A DNA stretch of 35,422 bases from an uncultured bacterium (GTDB lineage: Bacteria; Actinomycetota; Coriobacteriia; Coriobacteriales; Eggerthellaceae), in the NCBI GenBank assembly GCA_905215035.1, contig CAJMOJ010000010.1, positions 1 to 35,422 on the forward strand, written 5' to 3'. Below are positions 25,466 through 35,127 of the stretch, piece after piece. The translations under genes and the position numbers were made by a program. The notes under the pieces are model-generated. The model did no database searches. It saw only the letters and a list, made by a program, of their open reading frames with translations, and was not told where the DNA came from. How positions within the stretch are numbered: the first letter of the stretch is position 1; each line of letters opens with the position of its first letter.

Positions 25466-25540
25466 GTGCAAATGCTGGTCGTACAAATGTTGGCCATGCA
25501 AATATCGGTCGTACAAATGTCGATTGTACAAATGCTGGTC
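25466..25540. repeat. Five tandem 15-bp repeats upstream of marR
   Basis: Five contiguous imperfect 15-bp units (consensus GTACAAATGCTGGTC) fill 25466-25540, and a degenerate sixth follows to 25555. They lie between the MarR operator and the favoured MarR start. In the MarR frame they read as pentapeptides of the type VRPAF/AWPTF. Confidence 0.85.
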
Positions 25541-25584
25541 GCGCTAACGTGATGGTTGTCGCATCACAACGTCTTATCATAGAT

Positions 25585-25614
25585 CAAGATAGTTATATTT
25601 TTATAACTATCTTG
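25585..25614. promoter_or_regulatory. Perfect 13+4+13 palindrome, MarR operator
   Basis: CAAGATAGTTATA, TTTT, TATAACTATCTTG: the arms match perfectly. It lies directly upstream of the marR-MFS operon and contains TATAAC on the minus strand, so a bound repressor would block the promoter. Confidence 0.8.
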
Positions 25615-25751
25615 TCAGTGGGCATATGAACATATCGTGAACGACAAATTCCTTCTTGCACTCATAAGTTAACTCATGATAACTTTCATGATGCTTTTAA
25701 TGTTAGACACTGGTTACTTCGTTAGAACGAGATAGCAAGGAGATATTTATA

Positions 25752-26270
25752 ATGGATCAAACCAAGAAAAAGAGTTCTCGGTTTCTTAATGCATTTCAGC
25801 AGAGTAATGATGAGCAAAGAAGTAAGAGAGTAATAATTAGGCACTTATGGGGCGCAGCCGGAGTGTGTTGCTTTGGCTTGGGAGCTCTTGGCGCTGTTCT
25901 TCCTTTGCTCCCCACTACTCCTTTTATTTTATTGGCCGCACTTTGTTTTGCGCGGAGTTCGAAAAAGCTTGATAGTTGGTTTAGAACAACCAAGCTCTAT
26001 AAAACAGTATTTGAAGGTTTGCTTACCCGAAGAGCCATGACGCTTTCTGCCAAACTCAAACTTTTGATTCCGATCACCTTGCTCTTAGGCATTTCATTCA
26101 TGTTGATGAGCGAATTTCTGCCTGGTCGCATTATTGTGGCAACCATCTTTATAGGTCATATCGTTTATTTCGGCTTCATGGTAAAGACAGAAAAGCCTGA
26201 ATCACCAGTGCATTCGACTGTTTCTGGTCAAAGTGCACTTCTAAGGCATGGCGCGGTACAAGAAGACTAA
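25752..26270 (+). CDS. DUF454 (YbaN-like) inner membrane protein
   Basis: 172 residues from ATG 25752 with AAGGAGAT upstream. The family core is clear: LGALGAVLPLLPTTPFILLAALCFARSSKKLDSWF, followed by two further membrane segments (LIPITLLLGISFMLM and IIVATIFIGHIVYFGF). The function of DUF454 is not known. It ends 14 bases before the fused ABC exporter, so the two are an operon; DUF454 genes often lie near cydDC-like or heme/redox genes, which fits here. The N-terminal 30 residues are hydrophilic. Confidence 0.88.
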   Translation: MDQTKKKSSRFLNAFQQSNDEQRSKRVIIRHLWGAAGVCCFGLGALGAVLPLLPTTPFILLAALCFARSSKKLDSWFRTTKLYKTVFEGLLTRRAMTLSAKLKLLIPITLLLGISFMLMSEFLPGRIIVATIFIGHIVYFGFMVKTEKPESPVHSTVSGQSALLRHGAVQED

Positions 26271-26284
26271 AAGGATATGAGGCC

Positions 26285-29200
26285 ATGTTTGATAAGCGTT
26301 TACTGAGGCTTGTACCTAAAGCACGATTTTTGATTGCGGTCGATGTGCTTTTGCAATGGATCGCTCTTATGGCAAATATTGCAGTCTTTGTTGCAATCGG
26401 TCTCTTTTTGCAACAGCTACTTGATGGCTGGCTTGAATTATCACAGGTTGTAACTTTACTTATGGTAGCGATTGGTGCGCTCCTTGTGCGCTTTGGATGT
26501 CAAATGGGGGCACAGCGATTTGGTCAAAAAGCAGCACAGACCGCCAAAGCAACCATCAGGCAAGCAGTTTATAATAAGCTTACTGATCTGGGCCCTGCGT
26601 ATCGTGAAAGCATCTCAACAGGTGAAGCGCTCCAAATTAGCGTGGAGGGAGTTGAGCACTTAGAGAGCTATTTTGGTCTTTACTTGCCTCAGTTATTTTA
26701 TGCGGTGTTAGCACCGCTTACGCTCTTTATCTGCTTGGCACCGCTTTCTTTTCCCACGGCGCTTACCTTGCTTATCTGTGTGCCGTTTATTCCTCTTTCA
26801 ATTGTGGCAGTGCAAAAGATTGCTAAGCGCGTGATGGGGCAGTATTGGGGTACCTATACCGATCTGGGTGCGATGTTTTTAGAGAGCATTCAGGGCCTAT
26901 CGACGTTAAAAGTTTTTCAGGCCGATGAGGCCCGTCATACAAAACTCAATACGGAAGCAGAAACATTTAGGCAAGCAACCATGCGCCTTTTAGTTATGCA
27001 GCTCAACTCTATTACGGTTATGGATTTGTTTGCATTTGGCGGTGCGGCAATTGGAATTATTGTTGCACTCAATCAGATGGCGCAAGGGGTAGCAACGTTT
27101 GGAGCCGTATTTACCATTATTTTCTTGTCAGCTGAATTTTTCTTACCCCTGCGTGCACTCGGTTCGTTTTTCCATACTGCAATGAGTGGTATGGCAGCGG
27201 CGGATAAAATGTTTATGTTGCTTGATAAACCTAATCCCTCGCGTGGTACGCGAAGCATTGATCCTCATAAGGTGGATATTGAGTGCAAGAACGTTGGTTG
27301 CTCATATGATGGGGAGCGCACGGTACTCGAAGCAGCTGATCTTACTATTCCGCAAGGTTCTTTTGTGGGGATTACCGGAGAGAGCGGGTCAGGTAAATCT
27401 ACCTTGGCAGGCATTATTTCAGGGTCGCTTGATCGCTATAGTGGAGCGGTATATATCAATGAGGTTGAGCTTAAAGAAATATCGCAAGCATCCTTACACG
27501 AAATAATTACCTATGTTCCTTTTGCAAGTTATCTTTTTGAAGGAACTATCCGATCTAATCTGTTGCTCGCAAAGCCTCAGGCAACTAATGAGGAGCTATG
27601 GGAAGTATTAGAGCGCTGCAAATTAGCTGAATTCGTAAAAGCATCAGGTGGTCTTGATGCTCCTGTCACACCTGAAGGGGCAAATCTTTCTGGTGGCCAA
27701 CGTCAGCGTCTTGCTATGGCACGCGCGCTTTTACACGATACTCCCGTATATATCCTTGATGAGGCAACATCAAATATTGATGTTGAGAGCGAGGCTGCCA
27801 TTATTGGTCTTGCTCAAGAGCTGGCAGCAGACAAGACAGTCATTATGATCACGCATCGCTTGGCTGCGCTTAACCATGCCGATGTGATTTTTGTTATGGA
27901 TAATGGCCGCGTGGTAGAGCAGGGTAGTCATGCTGCCTTGGTGACTGAGAATGAAGGCGCTTTGTCAGGTGTGTATCAGCGCTTGTGGGCGCAGCAATCT
28001 GAGCTTGAAGCGTTTGTGTCTCAGGCACAGGATGCTGCTGATCCTGCTGGTTCTACTGATGTCGCTGATGTCAATTGTGATAGCAATATAGGTGTCGGCA
28101 ATGCAGTTAACGGTAATACGGTTAGCAGCAATGTGATCGACAACCATACGGTCAACAACCATGCAGTCGATGACGACACAATACGCAACGGTGATGCTAA
28201 CAGCGATACTGCCGCTGACATCAAAACACCTTATCGTAGGCGATCTCACCTTGCTGTTATGTTTGAGTTGCTAAAGCTAACTAAGCCATTGCTGCCCGTA
28301 ATGGCGCTGGCAATTCTTTTGGGTGTTGTTGGTTTTGCTGCTGCAATTTTCTTGACCGTTTTTGCCGTGTTTGGCTTACTTGATCTCAGTGGTTTTGAGA
28401 CAGGTATGAGCTGGGTTGGTGCTGCGGTTGCGGTGGCAATTTGTGGAGCTGTACGTGGTCCTTTGCGCTATGGTGAGCAGCTTTGCAACCATTATCTGGC
28501 GTTTAAGATTTTGGCACTGGTTCGTGATCGACTGTTTGCGGTCATGCGCTTGTTGGCACCTGCCAAACTGGAGGGGCGCAACAAGGGCAATCTGGTGTCG
28601 ATGGTGACCTCAGACGTGGAGCTTCTTGAAGTGTTTTATGCTCATACGATATCACCGGCACTTATTGCACTTATTGTTTCAATAGGCATGGTTATCTTTA
28701 TTGGTGTTTATTCACCTGTGTTGGCGCTTGTGGCAGCTTGTGCATATGGCATGCTGGGCATTTTGGTTCCATGGATTTCTTCAAAGTCTGCAGGAGTGCT
28801 TGGCCGTGAGGTGCGCGATCGCATTGGGTTTATGAACACGTTTGTTCTTGATAGCTTGCGTGGTCTTCCTGAGATTTTGCAGTTTGGTCGTGCGCAGATT
28901 CGCTCGCGTCAGCTGCGTGAGCATATGGAAGACTTATCGCGCTTTGAAGACCCTTTGAAAAAACGTATGGCTCGTTCTCAGGCATGCATTGGGTTGCTTG
29001 TTCTGGCGTGGGATATTGTAATACTCGGTGTGGCTGTAGCCCTTATGGCCACTGGTCAGCTTGGGTTTGCTCCTGCACTTATTTCGATTGCTGCCCTGAT
29101 GTCTTCATTTGGTCCGGTGATTGCTGTTGCAAATTTGGGTACCAACTTGCAGCAGACACTTGCTTCAGGCGAGCGCGTCTTAGAGCTTTTGGACGAGGAA

Positions 29201-29896
29201 CCTGTGGTGCATGAAGTAAGCGATGGGATTGATCTTGAGAGCTTTACGGGCGCATCGCTTAATCGTGTTGATTTTTCTTATGGCGATGAGCGCATTCTTG
29301 ATGGTATTGACCTTTCGATCAATCCAGATTCCATCGTGCGTATTGCTGGTAAAAGTGGTGCTGGTAAATCAACGCTTTTGAAGCTTTTGATGCGCTATTG
29401 GGATGTAGATAATGGTCAGGTGGCGCTATCGGGACATGACATCAAGCGCATCAACACGACAAACCTGCGTGATATAGAAAGTGCTATGTCACAAGAGACA
29501 TTTCTTTTTGATGGAACAATTCGCGAGAATTTACTGATTGCTCAATCAGATGCTTCTGACGATGAGTTGAGAGATGCGCTTACAAAGGCATCGTTGATAG
29601 ACTTGGTTGATCGTTTGCCATACGGTATTGATACGCCGCTCGGAGATTTAGGCGATAGCCTGTCAGGCGGAGAACGTCAGCGTCTTGGATTGGCACGCGT
29701 GTTTCTTCATGATGCGCCCTTTGTGCTTTTGGATGAGCCAACCAGTAATTTGGATAGTTTGAATGAAGCGGCTATTTTGCGTGCTTTATCAAACAATCGT
29801 GAAGGAAAAACGATTGTTTTGGTAAGTCACAGGCTTTCTGCTGCAACGATCGCTGACGTAACGTATTCTGTAGAACGTACGCAACGGGCATCGTAA
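26285..29896 (+). CDS. Fused CydDC-like heterodimeric ABC exporter (both halves in one chain)
   Basis: 1203 residues from ATG 26285 (AAGGATATGAGG upstream). Order: TMD1 (about 1-320), NBD1 with Walker A GESGSGKST (about 364-372), LSGGQRQRLAMARAL and VYILDEATSNID; a linker of about 65 residues rich in Asn, Asp and Val (580-646); TMD2 (about 655-960); NBD2 with GKSGAGKST (about 1021), LSGGERQRLGLARVF and VLLDEPTSNLD. Both H-loops are present. NBD1 lacks the Q-loop glutamine (YVPFASYLF), whereas NBD2 keeps it (AMSQETFLF). CydDC exports cysteine/glutathione and supports cytochrome bd assembly; normally two genes. The substrate here is inferred only. The cotranscribed DUF454 and Cys-rich YgbA-like genes support a redox role. 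Confidence 0.88.
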   Translation: MFDKRLLRLVPKARFLIAVDVLLQWIALMANIAVFVAIGLFLQQLLDGWLELSQVVTLLMVAIGALLVRFGCQMGAQRFGQKAAQTAKATIRQAVYNKLTDLGPAYRESISTGEALQISVEGVEHLESYFGLYLPQLFYAVLAPLTLFICLAPLSFPTALTLLICVPFIPLSIVAVQKIAKRVMGQYWGTYTDLGAMFLESIQGLSTLKVFQADEARHTKLNTEAETFRQATMRLLVMQLNSITVMDLFAFGGAAIGIIVALNQMAQGVATFGAVFTIIFLSAEFFLPLRALGSFFHTAMSGMAAADKMFMLLDKPNPSRGTRSIDPHKVDIECKNVGCSYDGERTVLEAADLTIPQGSFVGITGESGSGKSTLAGIISGSLDRYSGAVYINEVELKEISQASLHEIITYVPFASYLFEGTIRSNLLLAKPQATNEELWEVLERCKLAEFVKASGGLDAPVTPEGANLSGGQRQRLAMARALLHDTPVYILDEATSNIDVESEAAIIGLAQELAADKTVIMITHRLAALNHADVIFVMDNGRVVEQGSHAALVTENEGALSGVYQRLWAQQSELEAFVSQAQDAADPAGSTDVADVNCDSNIGVGNAVNGNTVSSNVIDNHTVNNHAVDDDTIRNGDANSDTAADIKTPYRRRSHLAVMFELLKLTKPLLPVMALAILLGVVGFAAAIFLTVFAVFGLLDLSGFETGMSWVGAAVAVAICGAVRGPLRYGEQLCNHYLAFKILALVRDRLFAVMRLLAPAKLEGRNKGNLVSMVTSDVELLEVFYAHTISPALIALIVSIGMVIFIGVYSPVLALVAACAYGMLGILVPWISSKSAGVLGREVRDRIGFMNTFVLDSLRGLPEILQFGRAQIRSRQLREHMEDLSRFEDPLKKRMARSQACIGLLVLAWDIVILGVAVALMATGQLGFAPALISIAALMSSFGPVIAVANLGTNLQQTLASGERVLELLDEEPVVHEVSDGIDLESFTGASLNRVDFSYGDERILDGIDLSINPDSIVRIAGKSGAGKSTLLKLLMRYWDVDNGQVALSGHDIKRINTTNLRDIESAMSQETFLFDGTIRENLLIAQSDASDDELRDALTKASLIDLVDRLPYGIDTPLGDLGDSLSGGERQRLGLARVFLHDAPFVLLDEPTSNLDSLNEAAILRALSNNREGKTIVLVSHRLSAATIADVTYSVERTQRAS

Positions 29897-29911
29897 AGTA
29901 AGGAGTTTTTG

Positions 29912-30340
29912 GTGAAACAAGACACCCCCGCCATAGCTAAGAAAAGGGCACGAGAGTTGCGTACGGTCTCGCAAATGATAGCCATTTATTGTGCGGGCAA
30001 TCACACTCATGATGAGCATGGCGATTGCATTGAGCGTACTGAACGAGCTGAATGTGGTGAGCCGCTCTGCGCTGCTTGCAAAGAACTTGATGTGTATGCG
30101 GCGCTCCGCACTCGCAGGTGCCGTCGTATGGAAAATAAAATCAGTTGCGAACTTTGCCAAAATCATTGTTATGCACCTGAAATGCAAGAACGTATTCGTG
30201 AAGTTATGCGCTATGCGGGACCTCGTATGATATGGCATCATCCTATTGCTGCTATGCGCCATCTTGCAACTAAATTTAAGCGCAATCGCGCAGCTAAGCG
30301 TCTTGCGCAAGCGAATAAGCGTTGTTCAAATTGTCGCTAA
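29912..30340 (+). CDS. YgbA-like (nitrous oxide-stimulated promoter family) Cys-rich protein
   Basis: 142 residues from GTG 29912, with AAGGAG six bases upstream; the TTG at 29909 is less well spaced. The family pattern is visible: MIAIYCAGNHTH, LCAACKELDVYAALRTRRC, ISCELCQNHCYAPEMQERIREVMRYAGPRMIWHHP. The many Cys and His residues suggest metal binding. The family is induced by nitric oxide or nitrite in enteric bacteria and its function is unknown. It follows the ABC exporter by 16 bases, so it is probably co-transcribed. Confidence 0.85.
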   Translation: MKQDTPAIAKKRARELRTVSQMIAIYCAGNHTHDEHGDCIERTERAECGEPLCAACKELDVYAALRTRRCRRMENKISCELCQNHCYAPEMQERIREVMRYAGPRMIWHHPIAAMRHLATKFKRNRAAKRLAQANKRCSNCR

Positions 30341-30464
30341 ATTATAGTCATCAAACTTGTTTATCAAATCCATTGTCGCAAATGACAACTATCGGCTGGC
30401 AAAATTAGCCATAACCTGCTTTTATACACTTGCGTCTATAACGAAAGACAATATGTCTATGTTC

Positions 30465-30470
30465 TATAAT
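30465..30470 (+). promoter_or_regulatory. Possible -10 of the hsd operon
   Basis: TATAAT lies 53 bases before the hsdR start. No good -35 is seen at the normal distance. The word CGAAAGACAA occurs on both sides (30442 and 30508 areas). The rest of 30341-30522 is AT-rich with no gene. Confidence 0.35.
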
Positions 30471-30522
30471 GGCAATGTTACGTATGTTTAATGCGACTAT
30501 ATAAGCGAAAGACAAGGCAGAT

Positions 30523-33500
30523 ATGGCACACTTCGATTATGCTGCAATTCGCATGGATGAAGAATTTTATGAAGACGTAGTTATTGAGTACCTGCAAGAT
30601 GCATTGGGCTACAAGCATCTCTATGGTCCTGATATTTTCCGAACTTCTGATGAGTATCGAGATATATTTTTGCCTGAGATTTTGCTTGAGGCTCTTTTAC
30701 GAATTAATAAGGCTCTACCACAAGCAGCCATCCAAGAAGCTATTCTTAAGCTTAATAATGTTGAGGGCGGTACGCTTGAGCAACGCAACAAGATCTTTAA
30801 TGATTATCTTCAATCAGGGGTCGAGGTTCGTTTTTTTGATGGGAAACAAGAGCGCGATGATCTAGTTCGTCTTATTGACTTTGATAATCCTGAAAACAAC
30901 GATTTTCATGTTGTAAACCAGTGGACGTTTGTTGAGTATTCCGAGAAACGTCCTGATGTTATTGCTTTTGTGAACGGCATGCCTCTTGTAATGTTTGAGC
31001 TCAAGAGCCCTTCCCGTGAAGAAGTAGATGCATCAGATGCTTATCTGCAATTACGTAATTATATGCATCATATTCCAAGTCTTTTTGTTCCGAATGTTTT
31101 CTGCGTGATGAGTGATATGTCCGAGACGCGTGTTGGAACTATCACCGCAGATGAAGATCGTTTTACACCATGGAAGTCGGTTGATGGTGATTATTCAAGC
31201 ACGCAAACGGCAACATTTAAAACCATGCTCGAAGGCATGATGCGTAAAGATAGGTTGCTTGATTTGATCAAGAACTTTGTGTGTTTTAACGATACGGGTG
31301 ATAAAACCATAAAGATATTGGCTGCTTATCATCAGTATTTCGGTGTGAAAAAGGCTATTGAGCGAGCAAGAGAAGCTGTGGCCGGTGATGGCAAAATCGG
31401 TGTATTTTGGCATACGCAGGGCTCAGGTAAATCTCTCTCGATGGTATTTTTTGCCCACTTGCTTCAAGAGAAACTTGAAAGTCCAACTATTGTGGTTATT
31501 ACAGATAGAAATGATCTCGATGATCAATTGTTTGGTCAATTTTCTCGTTGTAAAGATTTTCTACGGCAGACACCTGTTCAAGCGAATAGTCGTCAACATT
31601 TGAGAGAACTTCTTCTTGGACGTGAAGCACATGGCATTATCTTTACCACTATGCAGAAATTCACTGACGGCGATGATCCATTATGTGATCGGAGTAATGT
31701 TGTTGTTATGGTGGATGAGGCTCATCGTGGTCAGTATGGTATGACCGAAAAAATGGACGAGACAGGCAAAGTGTCTATTGGTGCCGCACTCACGGTACGC
31801 AAGGCTCTGCCCAATGCTTCTTATATTGGTTTTACGGGTACTCCCGTATCAACTGATGATAAAAATACACGTGAAATATTTGGTGACTATATTGATGTCT
31901 ATGATATGACGCAGTCAGTTGAGGATGAGTCAACCAAGCCAGTTTATTATGAAAGTCGCGTAGTAGCACTTGGACTCGATGAAAATGCGCTTGGAAGAAT
32001 TGATGCGCTCTATGCTGAATTTGCCGACCAAGCTGACGAGGCTAGCATTGAGAAGGCCAAACGCGATACAGGTGGACTTGATGCAGTATTTGGCACACCA
32101 GAAACGATTGAGGCTTTGTGCTGCGATATTGTCGAGCATTATGAAAACAATCGTGCTGACATTTTGGCTGGTAAAGCGCTTGTGGTGGCATATAGCCGCC
32201 CTGTTGCGATGAAGATTTATCGTAAGATAATGGAGTTGCGTCCCGAATGGAAAGACAAAGTAGGCGTGGTTATGACTATGTCAAACCAAGATCCTGAAGA
32301 TTGGTTTGAAGTATGCGGTGGGTCGCAGCATAAAAAAGAAATGGAATGGCGTTTTAAGAATGACGAAGATCTCTTAAAAATCGCTATTGTCGTAGACATG
32401 TGGCTTACTGGTTTTGATGTGCCAAGTTTGTCTACCATGTATGTGTTTAAACCTATGAAGGGCCACAACCTCATGCAGGCTATTGCTCGTGTAAATCGTG
32501 TTTGCAAAGGTAAAGAAGGTGGCCTTGTTGTCGACTATATTGGGATAGCTCGTGCTCTCAAGCAAGCTATGAAAGACTATACGAGTCGCGACCAGTCTAA
32601 TTATGGAGATATGGATGTTGCGGCAACTGCCTATCCAAAATTCTTAGAAAAACTTGACGTATGTCGTGATTTGCTTTTTGGGTTTGGTTATCGAGATCGG
32701 ATTTTCACGAATCAGAAATCACAGTTAGCGGAGGCTATAGCTGAAGGTACAGACTGGCTTCTTGCACCTGACCGAGTAGACGACAGAGAAGACTTTTTGA
32801 AACAGTGTCAACTTATGAATCAGGCGCTTTCACTCTGTAAAAGCTTGGTGAGTCGGGATGATCAGCATGAAGCCGCGTTTCTTTCTGTACTGCGCGTACA
32901 GATATTGCGTTTAACAGGACGCAGGGCTACAACAGGAAAAAAGACCATGAGTTATGCCGAGTTTAATGCACGAGTAACTGAAATGCTTGAGCAGACGGTG
33001 CACGCTGAAGGGGTTATTAATCTTTTTGGAGATCAAAGTATTGAAGTTTCTATTGTAAGTGAGGCATTCCTTTCTGAGGTTGCTCGCATGAAAGAAAAGA
33101 ACATTGCCGTTGAGGCATTAAGACGGCTTATTAAAGAACAAGTACATAAGTATCAACGTACAAGTGTAGTTAAGGCTAGAAAATTTAGCGAGCTCTTACA
33201 AGGTACCGTAAATGCCTATTTGAATGGGATGTTAACTAATGCACAGGTTATTGAAGAGCTTGTTAATATGGCTAAGGACATGTTGGCCGATGATGGAGAA
33301 GCGCAAAAATTAGGGCTCAACGAAGAGGAAGTGGCGTTCTATGATGCCATCACCAAACCTCAAGCAGTCCGTGATTTTTATGACAACGATCAATTAGTGG
33401 CTATTAGCCGTGAGCTTACAGAAGCAATGCGTAAAAGTGCTACTATCGATTGGCAAAAAAAGGAAAGTGCTCGTGCTGGTATGCGACGAGCTATTAAGCG

Positions 33501-33597
33501 TCTTTTGAAAAAATATAAATATCCACCAGAGGGAGTCGAAGATGCCATGGAAACAGTCATGGCTCAGTGCGAACTCTGGGCTGACACAAAAATATAA
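30523..33597 (+). CDS. hsdR: Type I restriction endonuclease subunit R
   Basis: 1024 residues from ATG 30523 (AAGGCAG upstream), the expected length for HsdR. The N-terminal nuclease domain has the PD-(D/E)XK pattern: Asp144 in RPDVIAFVNG and ELK at about 160-162. The motor has Walker A HTQGSGKSLSM (about 296-306), DEAH box VDEAHRGQYG (about 397-406), YIGFTGTP, and later helicase motifs (VVDMWLTGFDVPSL, LMQAIARVNRVCKGKEGGLVVDYIG). A long C-terminal helical domain follows for assembly with the methylase. It cuts DNA after translocation from an unmodified site. It starts an operon with hsdM 21 bases downstream. Confidence 0.95.
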   Translation: MAHFDYAAIRMDEEFYEDVVIEYLQDALGYKHLYGPDIFRTSDEYRDIFLPEILLEALLRINKALPQAAIQEAILKLNNVEGGTLEQRNKIFNDYLQSGVEVRFFDGKQERDDLVRLIDFDNPENNDFHVVNQWTFVEYSEKRPDVIAFVNGMPLVMFELKSPSREEVDASDAYLQLRNYMHHIPSLFVPNVFCVMSDMSETRVGTITADEDRFTPWKSVDGDYSSTQTATFKTMLEGMMRKDRLLDLIKNFVCFNDTGDKTIKILAAYHQYFGVKKAIERAREAVAGDGKIGVFWHTQGSGKSLSMVFFAHLLQEKLESPTIVVITDRNDLDDQLFGQFSRCKDFLRQTPVQANSRQHLRELLLGREAHGIIFTTMQKFTDGDDPLCDRSNVVVMVDEAHRGQYGMTEKMDETGKVSIGAALTVRKALPNASYIGFTGTPVSTDDKNTREIFGDYIDVYDMTQSVEDESTKPVYYESRVVALGLDENALGRIDALYAEFADQADEASIEKAKRDTGGLDAVFGTPETIEALCCDIVEHYENNRADILAGKALVVAYSRPVAMKIYRKIMELRPEWKDKVGVVMTMSNQDPEDWFEVCGGSQHKKEMEWRFKNDEDLLKIAIVVDMWLTGFDVPSLSTMYVFKPMKGHNLMQAIARVNRVCKGKEGGLVVDYIGIARALKQAMKDYTSRDQSNYGDMDVAATAYPKFLEKLDVCRDLLFGFGYRDRIFTNQKSQLAEAIAEGTDWLLAPDRVDDREDFLKQCQLMNQALSLCKSLVSRDDQHEAAFLSVLRVQILRLTGRRATTGKKTMSYAEFNARVTEMLEQTVHAEGVINLFGDQSIEVSIVSEAFLSEVARMKEKNIAVEALRRLIKEQVHKYQRTSVVKARKFSELLQGTVNAYLNGMLTNAQVIEELVNMAKDMLADDGEAQKLGLNEEEVAFYDAITKPQAVRDFYDNDQLVAISRELTEAMRKSATIDWQKKESARAGMRRAIKRLLKKYKYPPEGVEDAMETVMAQCELWADTKI

Positions 33598-33618
33598 GAG
33601 TGAAGGACAATAAGCTAT

Positions 33619-35127
33619 ATGGCAAAAAAAACGGAGAATACTGCGGAGATCGGATTTGAAGAGCAAATTTGGAAGGCTGCCGATAAGTTACGTGGCAACA
33701 TTGATGCGTCTGAGTACAAGAATGTGGTTCTTGGTCTGATTTTTTTGAAGTATATTTCTGACAAGTTCGAGCAGCGTTATCAAGAGCTCGTTGATGAGGG
33801 TGATGGCTTCGAGGAAGATCGCGATGAGTACACCTATGCAAACATCTTCTTTGTGCCTAAAGCAGCTCGTTGGTCTGAAGTTGCCAAGGCTGCTCACACG
33901 CCAGAAGTCGGCAAAGTTATTGATGAGGCCATGCGCCTTATTGAGGCCGAGAATGACAAGCTAAAAAACATTTTGCCCAAGAATTTTGCCCGGCAAGAGC
34001 TTGATAAGCGTCGCCTAGGCGAAGTGGTTGATCTGTTCACTAATGTGCAAATGGCAGAGAAGGGTGATACGCGCGACATTTTAGGTCGCACTTACGAGTA
34101 TTGTCTTGCTAAGTTTGCTGAGGCCGAAGGTAAAAATGCTGGCGAATTCTATACGCCTGCCTGTATCGTACGAACTTTGGTTGAGATTATTGAGCCGTAT
34201 CATGGGCGCGTATATGATCCGTGCTGCGGATCAGGCGGTATGTTCGTCCAATCTGCTGAATTTGTGCATCGTCATTCAGGAAGTATTTCCGACTTATCTA
34301 TTTATGGCCAGGAAAGTAATCCTACTACCTGGAAGATGGCCATGATGAATTTGGCGATCCGCGGTATTGATGCGGATTTAGGCAAGTATAATGCGGACAC
34401 CTTTTTCAATGATCTGCACAAGAATGAGCGTTTCGATTTTGTACTCGCTAATCCTCCGTTCAACATGAAGGATTGGGGCGGCGATAAGCTTAAGGAAGAT
34501 CCGCGTTGGGAGTATGGCATTCCTCCTGAGGGAAATGCGAACTTTGCCTGGGTGCAACATATGGTGCACCATCTAAATCGGTGTGGCCGCATGGGTATGG
34601 TGCTTGCGAATGGATCGCTTTCCAGCCAGACCGGATCTGAAGGAGATATTCGTAAGGCGCTTATTGATGCTGACCTGGTTGAAGGCATTGTAGCTATGCC
34701 TGACAAGCTTTTTTATAGCACTGGCATTCCCGTGAGTTTATGGATTATTACGCGAGAGAAGGCACAGCCGGGGAAAACGCTGTTTATCGATGCGCGTGAA
34801 ATGGGAACAATGGTTTCTCGTAAATTGCGCGAGTTTACCGAGGACGACATCAAGAAAGTTTCAACTGCTTTTGATTTATACCGCGATAGCTCGATTGAAG
34901 AAGAAAAGGGCTTCTCTAAAGTTGCAACCATCGAAGATATTGCGAAGCAGGATTACATTTTGACGCCTGGTCGCTATGTTGGTATTGCGGATGCAGAAGA
35001 AGATGATGAGCCTTTTGAAGAGAAGATGGCACGTCTAACAGGTGAACTTTCTAAATGCTTTGAGGAGTCGAATCGCTTGCAGGAACAGATCAAGAAGAAT
35101 CTGGAGGCGATAGGGTATGGGTTCTAG
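33619..35127 (+). CDS. hsdM: Type I DNA methyltransferase subunit M
   Basis: 502 residues from ATG 33619 (GAAGGA upstream). The N-terminal HsdM helical domain (EEQIWKAADKLRGNIDASEYKNVVLGLIFLKYISD) precedes the N6-adenine methylase core: SAM-binding DPCCGSGGMFV (about 200-210) and catalytic NPPF (278-281) in LANPPFNMKDWGG. EFYTPACIVRTLVEII and YGQESNPTTWKMAMMNL are typical. It is complete and intact. With an HsdS subunit it would methylate and direct cutting; none is within the window. Its stop overlaps the rhuM start by 11 bases. Confidence 0.95.
   Translation: MAKKTENTAEIGFEEQIWKAADKLRGNIDASEYKNVVLGLIFLKYISDKFEQRYQELVDEGDGFEEDRDEYTYANIFFVPKAARWSEVAKAAHTPEVGKVIDEAMRLIEAENDKLKNILPKNFARQELDKRRLGEVVDLFTNVQMAEKGDTRDILGRTYEYCLAKFAEAEGKNAGEFYTPACIVRTLVEIIEPYHGRVYDPCCGSGGMFVQSAEFVHRHSGSISDLSIYGQESNPTTWKMAMMNLAIRGIDADLGKYNADTFFNDLHKNERFDFVLANPPFNMKDWGGDKLKEDPRWEYGIPPEGNANFAWVQHMVHHLNRCGRMGMVLANGSLSSQTGSEGDIRKALIDADLVEGIVAMPDKLFYSTGIPVSLWIITREKAQPGKTLFIDAREMGTMVSRKLREFTEDDIKKVSTAFDLYRDSSIEEEKGFSKVATIEDIAKQDYILTPGRYVGIADAEEDDEPFEEKMARLTGELSKCFEESNRLQEQIKKNLEAIGYGF

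Noticed and set aside
25466..25555. CRISPR-like array from the regular 15-bp repeats
   Set aside because: Units are contiguous without spacers and no cas genes are near; they are a simple tandem repeat.
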